Shown here one piece after another: positions 11,414 through 19,935 of a stretch of DNA of 42,163 nt; position 1 is the stretch's first letter; every line of letters starts with the position of its first letter. This DNA comes from a virus. The notes beneath the pieces were generated by a model, which was not told the origin of the DNA, made no database searches, and saw only the letters and a list, made by a program, of their open reading frames with translations. The position numbers and the translations under genes were made by a program. The stretch spans positions 1 through 42,163 of the IMG/VR virus record IMGVR_UViG_3300040751_002463, one strand, 5' to 3'.

Positions 11414-12028
11414 ATGACAGATAATTTATTAGATAAAAACGGAGTGTTAGTGCAGGGTCATATTAAGATATATAACCCCGAGACTAGCGAAATTTACATT
11501 GATAAGCGCAATGCAATTCACTATGAGAATATGAGTATTGCACTTGCTGAATCATTAGCCAACGCAGGACAGGGATTTGTATACGAAATGGCATTTGGGA
11601 ACGGTGGTACTAGTGTTGATCCTACAGGCATTATTACATACTTAACACCAAATAGCACTGGTACAAATGCTTCATTATACAACCAAACTTATAAAAAGGT
11701 TGTTGATGACAGATCAGCAAATAACGTAGATCCAAATAGAAACAAAATTGAAACACGACACGTTACAGGCACTAGTTATACAGATATCTTAGTAAGTTGT
11801 TTGTTAGACTACGGTGAACCAAACGGGCAAGAAGCAAACGATACTGCTACTAATACAGAAAGTTCATTTGTATTTGACGAACTAGGATTAGTAAGTTATA
11901 GTCCAACTGGTGACGGCAAACTTCTTACACACGTTATTTTCCATCCTGTACAAAAGTCGTTAAACAGATTAATTCAAATTGATTATACAGTTAGAGTACA
12001 ATCATTAACTGGTTTTAACGAGGGGTAA
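11414..12028 (+). CDS. Putative virion structural protein (204 aa)
   Basis: I do not recognise a named domain. The product is soluble and beta-rich with no signal peptide or membrane segment. It opens with DKNGVLVQGHIKIYNPETSE and then a short helical stretch around residues 38-52, followed by long polar Asn/Thr/Asp-rich segments. It lies between the giant tail protein and three fibre paralogs, with its own late-promoter-like element and an AGGA ribosome site, and ends 4 nt before the next gene. The composition matches the structural neighbours rather than an enzyme. A small baseplate or fibre-attachment protein is the best guess; a chaperone or adaptor for the fibres is possible. Confidence 0.5.
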   Translation: MTDNLLDKNGVLVQGHIKIYNPETSEIYIDKRNAIHYENMSIALAESLANAGQGFVYEMAFGNGGTSVDPTGIITYLTPNSTGTNASLYNQTYKKVVDDRSANNVDPNRNKIETRHVTGTSYTDILVSCLLDYGEPNGQEANDTATNTESSFVFDELGLVSYSPTGDGKLLTHVIFHPVQKSLNRLIQIDYTVRVQSLTGFNEG

Positions 12029-12032
12029 TTAG

Positions 12033-14102
12033 ATGGCATATACTATTAACTACACTGACATTACTAATAAAGGTAGTATAGTCATTGAGGATAACACAGT
12101 TGATACGTCAACTAGTTTAAGTATCCCAGGAAGATTTACTACTGATTACGGTACGTTAATTGGTCAAAACTTTTTACAACTATTAGAAAACTTTTCAAAT
12201 ACAACAGCACCACAAAGACCAGTAGAAGGTCAGTTATGGTATGATACATCTATCGGTGTTAACATTCTTAAAATTTATGACGGCACTAACTGGATTGAAG
12301 CCGGAGGATTAAAAAGAGGTGAGTCAGCACCAGATGTTGCTAATTCAGTTGCTGGAGATTTATGGGCAGATACAGACAATCAACAGTTATATTTGTATAC
12401 AGGTTCAGGTTGGATTTTAGTTGGTCCAGAATTTAGTGACGGTTTAGCCGCAGGTGTTCGACCTTCAACATTAACAGGAACAGACAACGTTAATTATACA
12501 GCACTTAAAGTTGAAATAGGCGGCAAAGTACTTGCCATTTATGCTACAAGTGCATTTACTCCAAAGGCAACAATACAAGGATTTAGTTCGCTGAAGGCAG
12601 GCTTTAATATGAGTTCTGCTGATATTACTGGCGCTGGTGTTGCAAAGTATTACGGTATTGCAGAAAAAGCAGAAAGTTTAATTATTGCTGGAGAGGCTAA
12701 CCCTGTTTCAGCAGAAAATTTCTTAAGAGGCGACAAAGAGTCAATTTCTTCTAAAGGATTAATTATTAGAAATAACTCAGGTGTACAAGTTGGAAGTGAT
12801 GCAGTTGTTCAAATTGGTATTGAAGGACAGAATGCAATTATTTCAAATAATACTTCTGGTGCAAACATTGACTTAAGAATTAATAATGCAGGTAACCTAC
12901 AACCTGTTATCAGAATTGACTCAACACAAAAAGTTGGTATTAATAACTTATCACCAGCAGAAGCATTAGACGTAACTGGTAATGCTATTATTAGTAACAA
13001 CCTTATTATTAATGGAATTGCAGAAGCAGTTAATATTTCAACAGGTGCTATTACAACAAAAGGCGGACTTGGTGTTGCTAAGAGTGCAAGGATTGGAAAT
13101 GAATTAGAAGTAGGATCAACCGCAACGTTTGGCGGATCACTACTTCCAGATACATCAAACACAAGAAGCATTGGATCTGCAATATTAAAATTTGCAGAAG
13201 TTAATGCAAATACTTTTAAAGGTAACTTAGTAGGTAATGTAACTGGAACAGTTACAGGACGTTCAGGAAGTTCAGATAAACTTGCTTCAAGAACAACATT
13301 CCAAGTTACAGGTGACGTAACTGCTCCGAACATTATTTTTGACGGACAGTATACAGCACCAGGCGAAACTACACTAGTTAAAACATTTGATATTAGTGTT
13401 AATAGTACATTTGTTACTAATAAGCCAAACGTTCCAACATCGAGATTTGATGACGAACTTTTAATTAATAGACTTAATGACGAAAATGGTAGCGGAACAG
13501 GTCTTAAAAAAATATCAAGAAGTAACTTGTTTAGTGCATTACCAGTTAATCCAGTTGGAATGATAGTTCCATATGCAGGAGATAACAGTACAGCATCAGA
13601 TTTAAATGGATGGTTATTATGTGATGGTAGAGAAGAATTTATTGTTGATTGGCCTCAATTGTATGAAATTATCGGAACAAAATATAAAGCAAATCCGGCG
13701 TTAGGTAAATTTGCATTACCAGACTTACGTGGTAGATTCCCGCTAGGCCAAGACAACATGGGTACACAACAAGGATCAGCAAATAGAGTTACTGATGCTA
13801 ACGCTGATACACTTGGCGGCACAGCAGGATTTGAAAAGAAACCAATTAAAGTTGAAAACTTACCAGAACACGAACACGATTTACGTGGACCAAGTGGTAC
13901 ACAATATTACGTATCACGTGATGTTCAAGGTACACCAGTAGATGCAGATGCTACAGTAGCCGATGCTCCAACAGGAACAAATGCAGGACAGAAGTTTCCA
14001 TTCTCAGGAGGCGTGGTAAGTACAACAACAGTAGGACAAGATTTTGATATTATGAATCCTTACCTGGCTGTTAACTATCTAATTTACGCGGGGGCAAAAT
14101 AA
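12033..14102 (+). CDS. Tail fibre protein with C-terminal tail collar domain (689 aa)
   Basis: Residues 1-95 form the N-terminal module shared with the next two fibre genes (MAYTINYTD start, FLQLLENFSN, then QLWYDTS and IYDGTNW). A second GDLWADTDNQQLYLY unit follows at about 109-133. The middle is beta-repeat-rich with an LDVTGNAIISNN-like shaft and a NTRSIGSAILKF segment. From about 506 a tail collar domain is evident: PVGMIVPYAGD, GWLLCDG, LPDLRGRFPLG. Downstream come a PEHEHDL segment at about 609-615 and a closing MNPYLAVNYLIYAG, typical of collar-containing fibres. It probably acts in host binding at the virion tail. AGGGG lies 7 nt before the start; the stop overlaps the next gene by one base (TAATG). 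Family assignment is firm; receptor is unknown. Confidence 0.5.
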   Translation: MAYTINYTDITNKGSIVIEDNTVDTSTSLSIPGRFTTDYGTLIGQNFLQLLENFSNTTAPQRPVEGQLWYDTSIGVNILKIYDGTNWIEAGGLKRGESAPDVANSVAGDLWADTDNQQLYLYTGSGWILVGPEFSDGLAAGVRPSTLTGTDNVNYTALKVEIGGKVLAIYATSAFTPKATIQGFSSLKAGFNMSSADITGAGVAKYYGIAEKAESLIIAGEANPVSAENFLRGDKESISSKGLIIRNNSGVQVGSDAVVQIGIEGQNAIISNNTSGANIDLRINNAGNLQPVIRIDSTQKVGINNLSPAEALDVTGNAIISNNLIINGIAEAVNISTGAITTKGGLGVAKSARIGNELEVGSTATFGGSLLPDTSNTRSIGSAILKFAEVNANTFKGNLVGNVTGTVTGRSGSSDKLASRTTFQVTGDVTAPNIIFDGQYTAPGETTLVKTFDISVNSTFVTNKPNVPTSRFDDELLINRLNDENGSGTGLKKISRSNLFSALPVNPVGMIVPYAGDNSTASDLNGWLLCDGREEFIVDWPQLYEIIGTKYKANPALGKFALPDLRGRFPLGQDNMGTQQGSANRVTDANADTLGGTAGFEKKPIKVENLPEHEHDLRGPSGTQYYVSRDVQGTPVDADATVADAPTGTNAGQKFPFSGGVVSTTTVGQDFDIMNPYLAVNYLIYAGAK

Positions 14103-16201
14103 TGGCATATCAGATTAACAAAACGAATGGTGATTTATTAGTAGAACTAGTTGATGGACAACTTAATACACAAACAACAGATATTTCTCTAATTGGTCGT
14201 AACTATTCAGGCTTTGGTGAATCTATTAATGAAAACTTTGTCAAGATGTTGGAAAACTTTACCAACACACAAGCACCTGCTAATCCTTTAACTGGACAAT
14301 TATGGTACGACTCAAGCGAGTCACGTTTAAAATTATATGACGGCGCACAATTTAAAAGTGCCGGCGGACCTATTGTAAGTCCAACACAACCACAAATGGT
14401 TACAGGTGATCTTTGGATCGACAATTTAAACAACAAGTTATATTTCTATGATGGAACTGATTTAGTTCTTGTAGGACCTCCATATGCAAGTTCAGAAGGA
14501 CTGTCGGGATTTTCAACCGAAACAGTTCTTGATAATACACAAAGTAACAGAACAATAGTAAAATTAAATGTAGGAGGTACAACAGAAGCAGTACTTTCTA
14601 ATATTAGATTTACTCCAGATTCAAGTAATACTATTAATGGCATTAACGGCGCAGTTGAAAAAGGAATTAATATAATTAATGACGATTTTAAATTCCACGG
14701 AACAGCAACGTCAGCAGATACTATTATTAATGCACAAGGTATTAAGAAAAACGCATCACAGTTTTTACCTACAGATGCTAATGGTGTAACCAATGGAACA
14801 ATTACTACTATTAATAACGGTGGTATTATAATTGGTCCAGAAGATAATATTGGTATTAAAATTGTAAATAACCAAACATTAATTGAAAATACAGTTCGTG
14901 ATAGAAACTTAGAAATTAAAGTTAGAAAAGCAACAGGTTCCACAAGTGCAATTAAAGTTAATACTGCAAATAGTTATATAGGAATTTTTAATAATAATCC
15001 TCAAGCAACATTAGACGTTGGCGGTGATGTAAAAATTGCCGGTAACCTAACTATATCTGGCGAAACATTCCAAACAGATGTAGAAAACATGAGGATTCAA
15101 GATAAAAATATTGAACTTGCTATTGCAAGTGATAGTACATTATTAACAGATCCAGAAGTTGATAATGCTGGTTTTATTGTAAAAGCAACTCCGAACGATA
15201 AAGAGTTACTTTGGAAAAATACAACTAATTCTTGGACATCAAATGTTTATTGGGATTCAGACCTAGGGTACAAGTTAAACGGTAACACAGTGTTTAGTGG
15301 TACAGAAATGACTTACATTGCAAGTGCTCCTGATTTAACATCAGTTGGTACCCTTACTAACTTGAATGTAGATAGTGTTAACATTAACGGAAACTTAATT
15401 TCATCAGTTGTACAACCTTTACAATTAACAAGTGCAACAGCAATTATTGAAATTGTTGATAGCAAAATAATTAGAGGATTAGGAACACCGGCACAAGATA
15501 CAGATGCGGCAACAAAACTTTATGTTGATAATGCAATTGATAACGAAGGTGTAGTACTGGCATTAAACATTACTGGATTAGGATATGATCCAGCACAAGG
15601 TGGCGGAGCAACATTTGCGGCAAAAATTACAACATTGTTAGAAGAAATTGTTCCAGCAAGTACAAAGATTAATGGAGTTCAAGCAAAGATTCATGCAACA
15701 GATCAAACATCAGCATCAGCATTGTTTACTGCAAGTGATCTAAACACTGCATTAGAAGAGTCAACAGTTGAAGTTGATCATACTGTTTCAGCAAGTTCAA
15801 ATCTTATTACGAGCATTATTAAAGGTACAACAACTACAATTACTACTAATGGTGTTCACAAATACACAGCAGGTAGACAAATTGATATTACAGGTGCTAC
15901 AGTAAATAGCGGTACACCTATGGCTTCGCTAACTGGAACATTTACAGTAGACAGTGTATTGTCAACTACTGAAGCAATTATTTCTGCAAACACAAGTGGT
16001 GAAGCAGGAACATACGATGCTAATTCAGCAACAGCAACTAGAGTTTCTGAAGTAGGTAATGAGAACGAAAGTGTACTTAAAGACGTAGAATTTAGTGATG
16101 TTAACGGTGCAGTTAGTTTAACTGTTTCAAGATACAAACTAATTTGTACAGTAAACGGGGGCGTATGGACTTATACTAGCGGACAAAGTTCTGCGGTATA
16201 A
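14102..16201 (+). CDS. Tail fibre-like protein, second paralog (699 aa)
   Basis: The N-terminal 90 residues align by eye with the flanking paralogs (MAYQINKTNG, FVKMLENFTNTQAP, GQLWYDSS, LYDGAQF), followed by a GDLWIDNLNNKLYFYDGTD unit. A shaft-like stretch at about 292-341 (ATLDVGGDVKIAGNLTISG) and ATKLYVDNAI at about 469 are typical of trimeric phage fibre shafts. There is no tail collar; the last 150 residues are Thr/Ser/Val-rich with an Ig-like look and end in SGQSSAV. Its start is coupled to the previous stop (TAATG). It is probably a second fibre or fibre-connecting protein of the same tail assembly. Which paralog is distal cannot be told from sequence. Confidence 0.5.
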   Translation: MAYQINKTNGDLLVELVDGQLNTQTTDISLIGRNYSGFGESINENFVKMLENFTNTQAPANPLTGQLWYDSSESRLKLYDGAQFKSAGGPIVSPTQPQMVTGDLWIDNLNNKLYFYDGTDLVLVGPPYASSEGLSGFSTETVLDNTQSNRTIVKLNVGGTTEAVLSNIRFTPDSSNTINGINGAVEKGINIINDDFKFHGTATSADTIINAQGIKKNASQFLPTDANGVTNGTITTINNGGIIIGPEDNIGIKIVNNQTLIENTVRDRNLEIKVRKATGSTSAIKVNTANSYIGIFNNNPQATLDVGGDVKIAGNLTISGETFQTDVENMRIQDKNIELAIASDSTLLTDPEVDNAGFIVKATPNDKELLWKNTTNSWTSNVYWDSDLGYKLNGNTVFSGTEMTYIASAPDLTSVGTLTNLNVDSVNINGNLISSVVQPLQLTSATAIIEIVDSKIIRGLGTPAQDTDAATKLYVDNAIDNEGVVLALNITGLGYDPAQGGGATFAAKITTLLEEIVPASTKINGVQAKIHATDQTSASALFTASDLNTALEESTVEVDHTVSASSNLITSIIKGTTTTITTNGVHKYTAGRQIDITGATVNSGTPMASLTGTFTVDSVLSTTEAIISANTSGEAGTYDANSATATRVSEVGNENESVLKDVEFSDVNGAVSLTVSRYKLICTVNGGVWTYTSGQSSAV

Positions 16202-16202
16202 C

Positions 16203-16210
16203 GATAAATA
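16203..16210 (+). promoter_or_regulatory. Late promoter, GATAAATA
   Basis: GATAAATA is an exact NATAAATA match in the 33-nt gap between the second and third fibre genes. The predicted start near 16216 gives a leader of about 19 nt carrying AAAGGGG ahead of the ATG at 16235. Position, spacing and match make this one of the better supported promoters in the window. Confidence 0.5.
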
Positions 16211-16234
16211 TATACAATAAAGGGGTTAGAAACT

Positions 16235-17713
16235 ATGGCATATATTATTAATAAAACCGACGGTTCGCAGATTGCGGTAGTTGAAGACGGTACAGTCGAT
16301 CAAACTACTAGTCTTAAACTAGTTGGTAAAAACTATGCTGGTTACGGTGAAATCCAGAACGAAAATTTCGTTCATTTACTAGAAAATTTTTCAAGTGCAA
16401 ATTCACCATCCAGAGCAATAGCAGGTCAAATTTGGTTTGATTCAGGAGTAAGCAAACTAAAATTTTATGACGGCACAAAATTTAGAACAACTGGCGGTGC
16501 TGAAGTAAGTTCTTCACAACCATCAGGACTTACTGAAGGTGACTTTTGGTGGGATAATGCAAACAATCAGTTGTATGCAAACACAGGAACAGGTTTTATC
16601 CTAATTGGTCCACAATCACAAGGTGATACTTTAACTAGTTTTGTTACTGATACAGTAAGAGATATTTCACAAGCACAACGAACAGTTATTAAAGGTACTG
16701 TAAACGATGAAGTAGTTGTTGTACTTTCAGCGTCAGACTTTACGATTGACTCATCCGACCCCGACAATGCCATAACAGGATTTGATGTCATTCATAGAGG
16801 TATGACTATGAAGAACACAACAAACGCTACACAAGGTGTTACTTCAACTGCTCATAGATGGTGGGGAACTGCTACTAACTCAGAAAAATTAGGCGGAAGA
16901 GATGCAAGCGAATACGTTGTAAGTATTCCGGGACAAGAATCATCATTTACTGAAATTGTAAGATTTAGTGATACAGGCTTTACTGTTGGTGCATCAAATG
17001 ATTTAAGAGTTTCAATTGAAAATGATAACCAAGGTGTTATTGCAAACGAAGTTGGAACTGTAATTAGATTTAAAGTTGACAACGATCAGTCACAAGTAAC
17101 AGAACCAATGCAAATTAAAGCAGAAGGTATTGTTCCTGGTGCAAACAACACTTACAACTTAGGTAATACTAATAACAAGTGGAACAACGTTTGGGCAACA
17201 ACATTTAACGGTACAGCAACTACAGCAAACGCAATGGTAGTTGGTCAGAATAACAGAACAGCAAGTACTTCGGCTACTGCTGATACAGTTGCAGTTAGAG
17301 ACAGTCAAGCAAATCTAAATGCAAACCTATTTAACGGTACTGCTACAACAGCACGTTACGCTGACTTGGCAGAGAAATACACAACTGATGACGAGTATCC
17401 AACAGGTACTATTATGGCAGTTAGTGATAATGAAGACTCAGAAACTACATGGTGCCAAATTGACGGAATGCCAATTGGTGTTATTTCTGCTAAACCTGCT
17501 TACTTAATGAATGCAGATGCAGAAGGTCAAGCGATTGCACTTAAAGGTAGAGTACCAGTAAGAGTTGTAGGCCCTGTTAACAAAGGCGACAAACTATACG
17601 TAGGTGCTAACGGTACTGCACAAAAAGCCAACGAAGGCGAATTAGTAGGTGTTGCACTAGAGTCTAATGATAGACACGAAGAAAAATTAGTAGAAGTTGT
17701 ACTAAAAGTTTAA
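16235..17713 (+). CDS. Tail fibre-like protein, third paralog (492 aa)
   Basis: It shares the same N-terminal module (MAYIINKTDG, FVHLLENFSS, GQIWFDSG, FYDGTKF), then GDFWWDNANNQLYANTGTGF. The middle carries NTYNLGNTNNKWNNVWA at about 306-322, a common phage-fibre shaft/intramolecular-chaperone border pattern. The last 120 residues, from about 372, form a different globular end: ARYADLAEKYTTDDEYPTG, then VGVISAKPAYLMN-like and VPVRVVGPVNKGDKLYVG segments, resembling C-terminal tips of marine T4-like fibres and possibly the autoprocessing tip domains of other phages. A strong SD (AGGGG) and its own late promoter precede it. Structural role confident; proteolytic activity of the tip is only a possibility. 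Confidence 0.5.
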   Translation: MAYIINKTDGSQIAVVEDGTVDQTTSLKLVGKNYAGYGEIQNENFVHLLENFSSANSPSRAIAGQIWFDSGVSKLKFYDGTKFRTTGGAEVSSSQPSGLTEGDFWWDNANNQLYANTGTGFILIGPQSQGDTLTSFVTDTVRDISQAQRTVIKGTVNDEVVVVLSASDFTIDSSDPDNAITGFDVIHRGMTMKNTTNATQGVTSTAHRWWGTATNSEKLGGRDASEYVVSIPGQESSFTEIVRFSDTGFTVGASNDLRVSIENDNQGVIANEVGTVIRFKVDNDQSQVTEPMQIKAEGIVPGANNTYNLGNTNNKWNNVWATTFNGTATTANAMVVGQNNRTASTSATADTVAVRDSQANLNANLFNGTATTARYADLAEKYTTDDEYPTGTIMAVSDNEDSETTWCQIDGMPIGVISAKPAYLMNADAEGQAIALKGRVPVRVVGPVNKGDKLYVGANGTAQKANEGELVGVALESNDRHEEKLVEVVLKV

Positions 17714-17726
17714 AGGGAAGAAGTAA

Positions 17727-18659
17727 ATGGCAGTTGTAACAGCGGCAAGGTATAATACATTACAAGCAAAGGTGGCTAACGTTTTAGGTAACGGAAGCGG
17801 TCAATTTGGATATGGACAAGTGTTAGCAAGTTCACAAGTAGCCGCAGAAACAGTTATCGATTCGACACACATGGCTGATCTGTACACTGATTTAGTTGCA
17901 ACAAGAGTACACCAAGTTGGAAGTGTTCCACAGTCTATTGCAACAGTAGCGGCAGGCCAAGTTATCGAAGAAGATTCGGCTGATACCGGAACAGGTAGAG
18001 GTATTCTTCAATATGAAGATTTAGCAACTACTCTTGAAACAGATAAAGATTTAATTTATACTGTAGATACATCACAAAGCACAATTACTAATAGTAAAAC
18101 TTCAAGTACTAGAACTACTTCATGGTCTGGTATTGTTGATCATGTTGTTACAGTTACTTTTGCAAGTGCTGATGCACGTAGACACTTCTTTAATGCAGGC
18201 GGAGAAATTCGTTTTACAGCAGACTTAGATCCTGATGTTTCAAACGGTAAGAACAACGATTGGAATAACTTATTATCATCAATGGGAACAGTTCTTTTTA
18301 AATCAGATGACTGTACTTCAAATGGTACTACTCCAGGAACTCCACAAGGTCTTGGAAACTTTGATTTAACATCAACTTATCAACTTGTATTTCAGAAAGA
18401 TGGAACTGGTGTATATTCAATGAACGATTATAATATCAAAGCAAAAGAGAATACAACAGCACAAATTGAATTTTTAATTGAATTTAGAGACGACGATGTT
18501 GGTTCTGATGCTGGCGACTCAAATAATGATGGCGCAATTAACCCAATTGACGAAAGTGTAACTGGTACATTAGAGAGTGTAGTTGGCGAAAGATTACCAA
18601 CTGGTCTTTATGTAGCATTAACTAGTCCAACATTTGCTACAACAAATAACTTAACATAA
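17727..18659 (+). CDS. Virion structural protein (310 aa), last gene of structural block
   Basis: The N-terminus is ARYNTLQAKVANVLGNGSGQFGYGQ, then a short helical stretch with SSQVAAETVIDSTHMADLYTD (helix about 35-60), followed by a beta-rich body. HHFF-like RRHFFNAGGEIRFTADLD at about 154-171 and the FRDDD/GDSNNDG acidic loops are characteristic of a protein family I associate with marine T4-like phage particles. No enzyme motif is seen. GGGAAGAAG lies just before the ATG, 13 nt after the third fibre gene. It is followed directly by hairpins and a terminator, so it closes the late operon. The structural assignment is by resemblance and context. Confidence 0.5.
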   Translation: MAVVTAARYNTLQAKVANVLGNGSGQFGYGQVLASSQVAAETVIDSTHMADLYTDLVATRVHQVGSVPQSIATVAAGQVIEEDSADTGTGRGILQYEDLATTLETDKDLIYTVDTSQSTITNSKTSSTRTTSWSGIVDHVVTVTFASADARRHFFNAGGEIRFTADLDPDVSNGKNNDWNNLLSSMGTVLFKSDDCTSNGTTPGTPQGLGNFDLTSTYQLVFQKDGTGVYSMNDYNIKAKENTTAQIEFLIEFRDDDVGSDAGDSNNDGAINPIDESVTGTLESVVGERLPTGLYVALTSPTFATTNNLT

Positions 18660-18662
18660 GAA

Positions 18663-18702
18663 TTCCTACTACCTTAGGAACCGTGATGTTGCAAGGCGTC
18701 AC
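18663..18702 (+). other. Two tandem RNA hairpins in the 3' untranslated stretch
   Basis: Hairpin one: TTCCTA (18663-18668) pairs with TAGGAA (18675-18680) around a 6-nt loop. Hairpin two: GTGATG (18683-18688) pairs with CGTCAC (18697-18702), including one T-G wobble, around an 8-nt loop. They sit immediately downstream of a stop codon and upstream of the strong terminator, giving three stem-loops in a row. They may protect the late mRNA 3' end or be a small RNA. I see no tRNA-like fold. Confidence 0.5.
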
Positions 18703-18705
18703 ACT

Positions 18706-18736
18706 AGAGTCACTTTTTAAGTGACTCTTTTTTTTT
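18706..18736 (+). terminator. Rho-independent terminator closing the structural operon
   Basis: AGAGTCACTT pairs perfectly with AAGTGACTCT (10 bp) around a TTT loop (18716-18718), followed by eight T residues (18729-18736). This is the strongest terminator in the window and separates the virion block from the accessory region. Confidence 0.5.
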
Positions 18737-18737
18737 G

Positions 18738-18751
18738 ACTGTAAATACAGT
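18738..18751 (+). promoter_or_regulatory. Palindrome containing a late-promoter-like TGTAAATA
   Basis: ACTGTA-AA-TACAGT is a perfect 6-bp inverted repeat directly after the terminator. It contains TGTAAATA (18740-18747), which differs from NATAAATA at one position. If used like a T4 late promoter, transcription would start near 18753, only 2 nt before the ATG at 18755, giving an almost leaderless message. It could instead be an operator for a dimeric protein. Confidence 0.5.
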
Positions 18752-18754
18752 ACT

Positions 18755-19099
18755 ATGGACGAGAAGTTATCAAAAGCCCTTGAATTTGGCAATTATTCTG
18801 CTACACTAGAAAATCAAAAGCGTATGTTACAAGAAAAATTTGTAACAGATACGATTTATTTCTGCGCAGGTGGACAATTTACTATTACTAAAGAACTTAT
18901 TAATTATTGCCAAACATTACTAGGTAGCGGACAAGAGTCGTTTATATTAATTGATGATAATAGTATTCCTATTGAAATACAAAGTATTGAAAAATTTAAA
19001 GAAGAAATTTTTGACAAGTACTTTGTTGCTCTTAATGAATATCATACGTCTTATCAAAAATTAACAAAAAGTAGGTCCGTTGACGGATTAGTAGAATGA
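18755..19099 (+). CDS. Small conserved phage protein (114 aa), function unknown
   Basis: A soluble, mostly charged protein with no signal peptide or membrane segment. It opens with a helical KLSKALEFGNYSATLENQKRML stretch (split by Gly/Asn), then a beta region including FCAGGQFTITKELI at about 36-49, an acidic LIDDNSIPIEI loop at about 65-75, and a C-terminal helix. From memory it resembles a small protein found in many T4-like cyanophages beside tail genes, but I cannot name a function. It starts right after the terminator without a visible SD and its stop overlaps the next start (ATGA), so it heads a new operon. Start choice is the only ATG here. Confidence 0.5.
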   Translation: MDEKLSKALEFGNYSATLENQKRMLQEKFVTDTIYFCAGGQFTITKELINYCQTLLGSGQESFILIDDNSIPIEIQSIEKFKEEIFDKYFVALNEYHTSYQKLTKSRSVDGLVE

Positions 19100-19935
19100 C
19101 AAATGGGATTCTTTTATTTGCATACAATAATGAACAAATAGATTACGTTGCTCAAGCGTGTTATCTAGCCAATCGTGTAAAACAGTACATGAACCTTCCT
19201 ACTACTTTAGTTACTGATGATAAAGCAAGGGTTGAAAAATATTATAATGGTAATGAAGTATTTGATAACATTATAGAAGTTTCATCTATTAGATATAATA
19301 AAAAACGCTATCATGATGGAGCGTTGTCGTTCAAACTTCTTAACTTTAAGAATTTTAATAGAGATAATGCTTATAATGTTTCGCCATACGATCAAACACT
19401 AGTACTAGATACTGACTATATTATTTCCAATGACTTATTACTAAGTTGTTTTAATAGTGTTAATGACTTAATGGTTTATTCAAAGAGTCTTGATATTTCG
19501 GGATGGAGAGAAGCAGAAGAATTTGATTTAATAAGTGAAACTAGTATAAAATTTTATTGGGCCACAGTTGTGTTTTTTAGAAAAACAAAATCTAATAAAG
19601 TGTTCTTTGATCTAATAACACATATTAAAGAAAATTATGAACACTATCGAAACTTGTATCAACTTACTAACAGTGTTTATAGGAATGACTTTGCTTTTAG
19701 TATAGCAATACATATTATGGCAGGACACTATGGATCTGGATTCGTAAAAGAATTACCAGGAAAGATGATTTATAGTACAGGTAAAGATATCTTAGAAAAA
19801 ATTAAAGATGATGAATTAACTTTATTAGTTGAAAAACAAAATAGATCGGGAGAGTATACCCTTTTAAAATCTAAAGGCTTAAACTTACACGTAATGAATA
19901 AGTTTAGTTTGAATAGGAACATTTCTAATGCCTAA
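19096..19935 (+). CDS. GT-A-like glycosyltransferase (279 aa)
   Basis: The N-terminal beta strand ILLFAYNNEQIDYVAQA and the later VLDTDYI (D105-x-D107) fit a nucleotide-sugar transferase of GT-A fold, where the DxD motif binds the metal-sugar nucleotide. Between them are TTLVTDD and an acidic/aromatic loop. The C-terminal half has an FFRKTKSNKVFFDLI segment and helices as in GT8-like enzymes. The length is near that of a minimal single-domain transferase. The next gene has the same plan (AQNNEQDNYVRQAELLA, LDTDMI), so the two are divergent paralogs. ATGA coupling on the left, 8-nt overlap on the right. It would transfer a sugar in the cytoplasm; donor and acceptor are unknown. Confidence 0.5.
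   Translation: MTNGILLFAYNNEQIDYVAQACYLANRVKQYMNLPTTLVTDDKARVEKYYNGNEVFDNIIEVSSIRYNKKRYHDGALSFKLLNFKNFNRDNAYNVSPYDQTLVLDTDYIISNDLLLSCFNSVNDLMVYSKSLDISGWREAEEFDLISETSIKFYWATVVFFRKTKSNKVFFDLITHIKENYEHYRNLYQLTNSVYRNDFAFSIAIHIMAGHYGSGFVKELPGKMIYSTGKDILEKIKDDELTLLVEKQNRSGEYTLLKSKGLNLHVMNKFSLNRNISNA

Noticed and set aside
12809-13333. 174-codon open frame on the minus strand inside the first fibre gene
   Set aside because: It lies fully inside a strongly supported fibre gene, its translation is biased to Val/Leu/Pro as expected from an antisense frame of a repeat-rich gene, and no start signal precedes it.
14446-14943. 165-codon minus-strand open frame inside the second fibre gene
   Set aside because: Antisense shadow of a real gene, hydrophobic low-complexity translation, no ribosome site or partner gene.
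18663-18702. tRNA or CRISPR-like element in the hairpin region
   Set aside because: Only short stems with no cloverleaf, no anticodon-like arm and no repeated spacer pattern.
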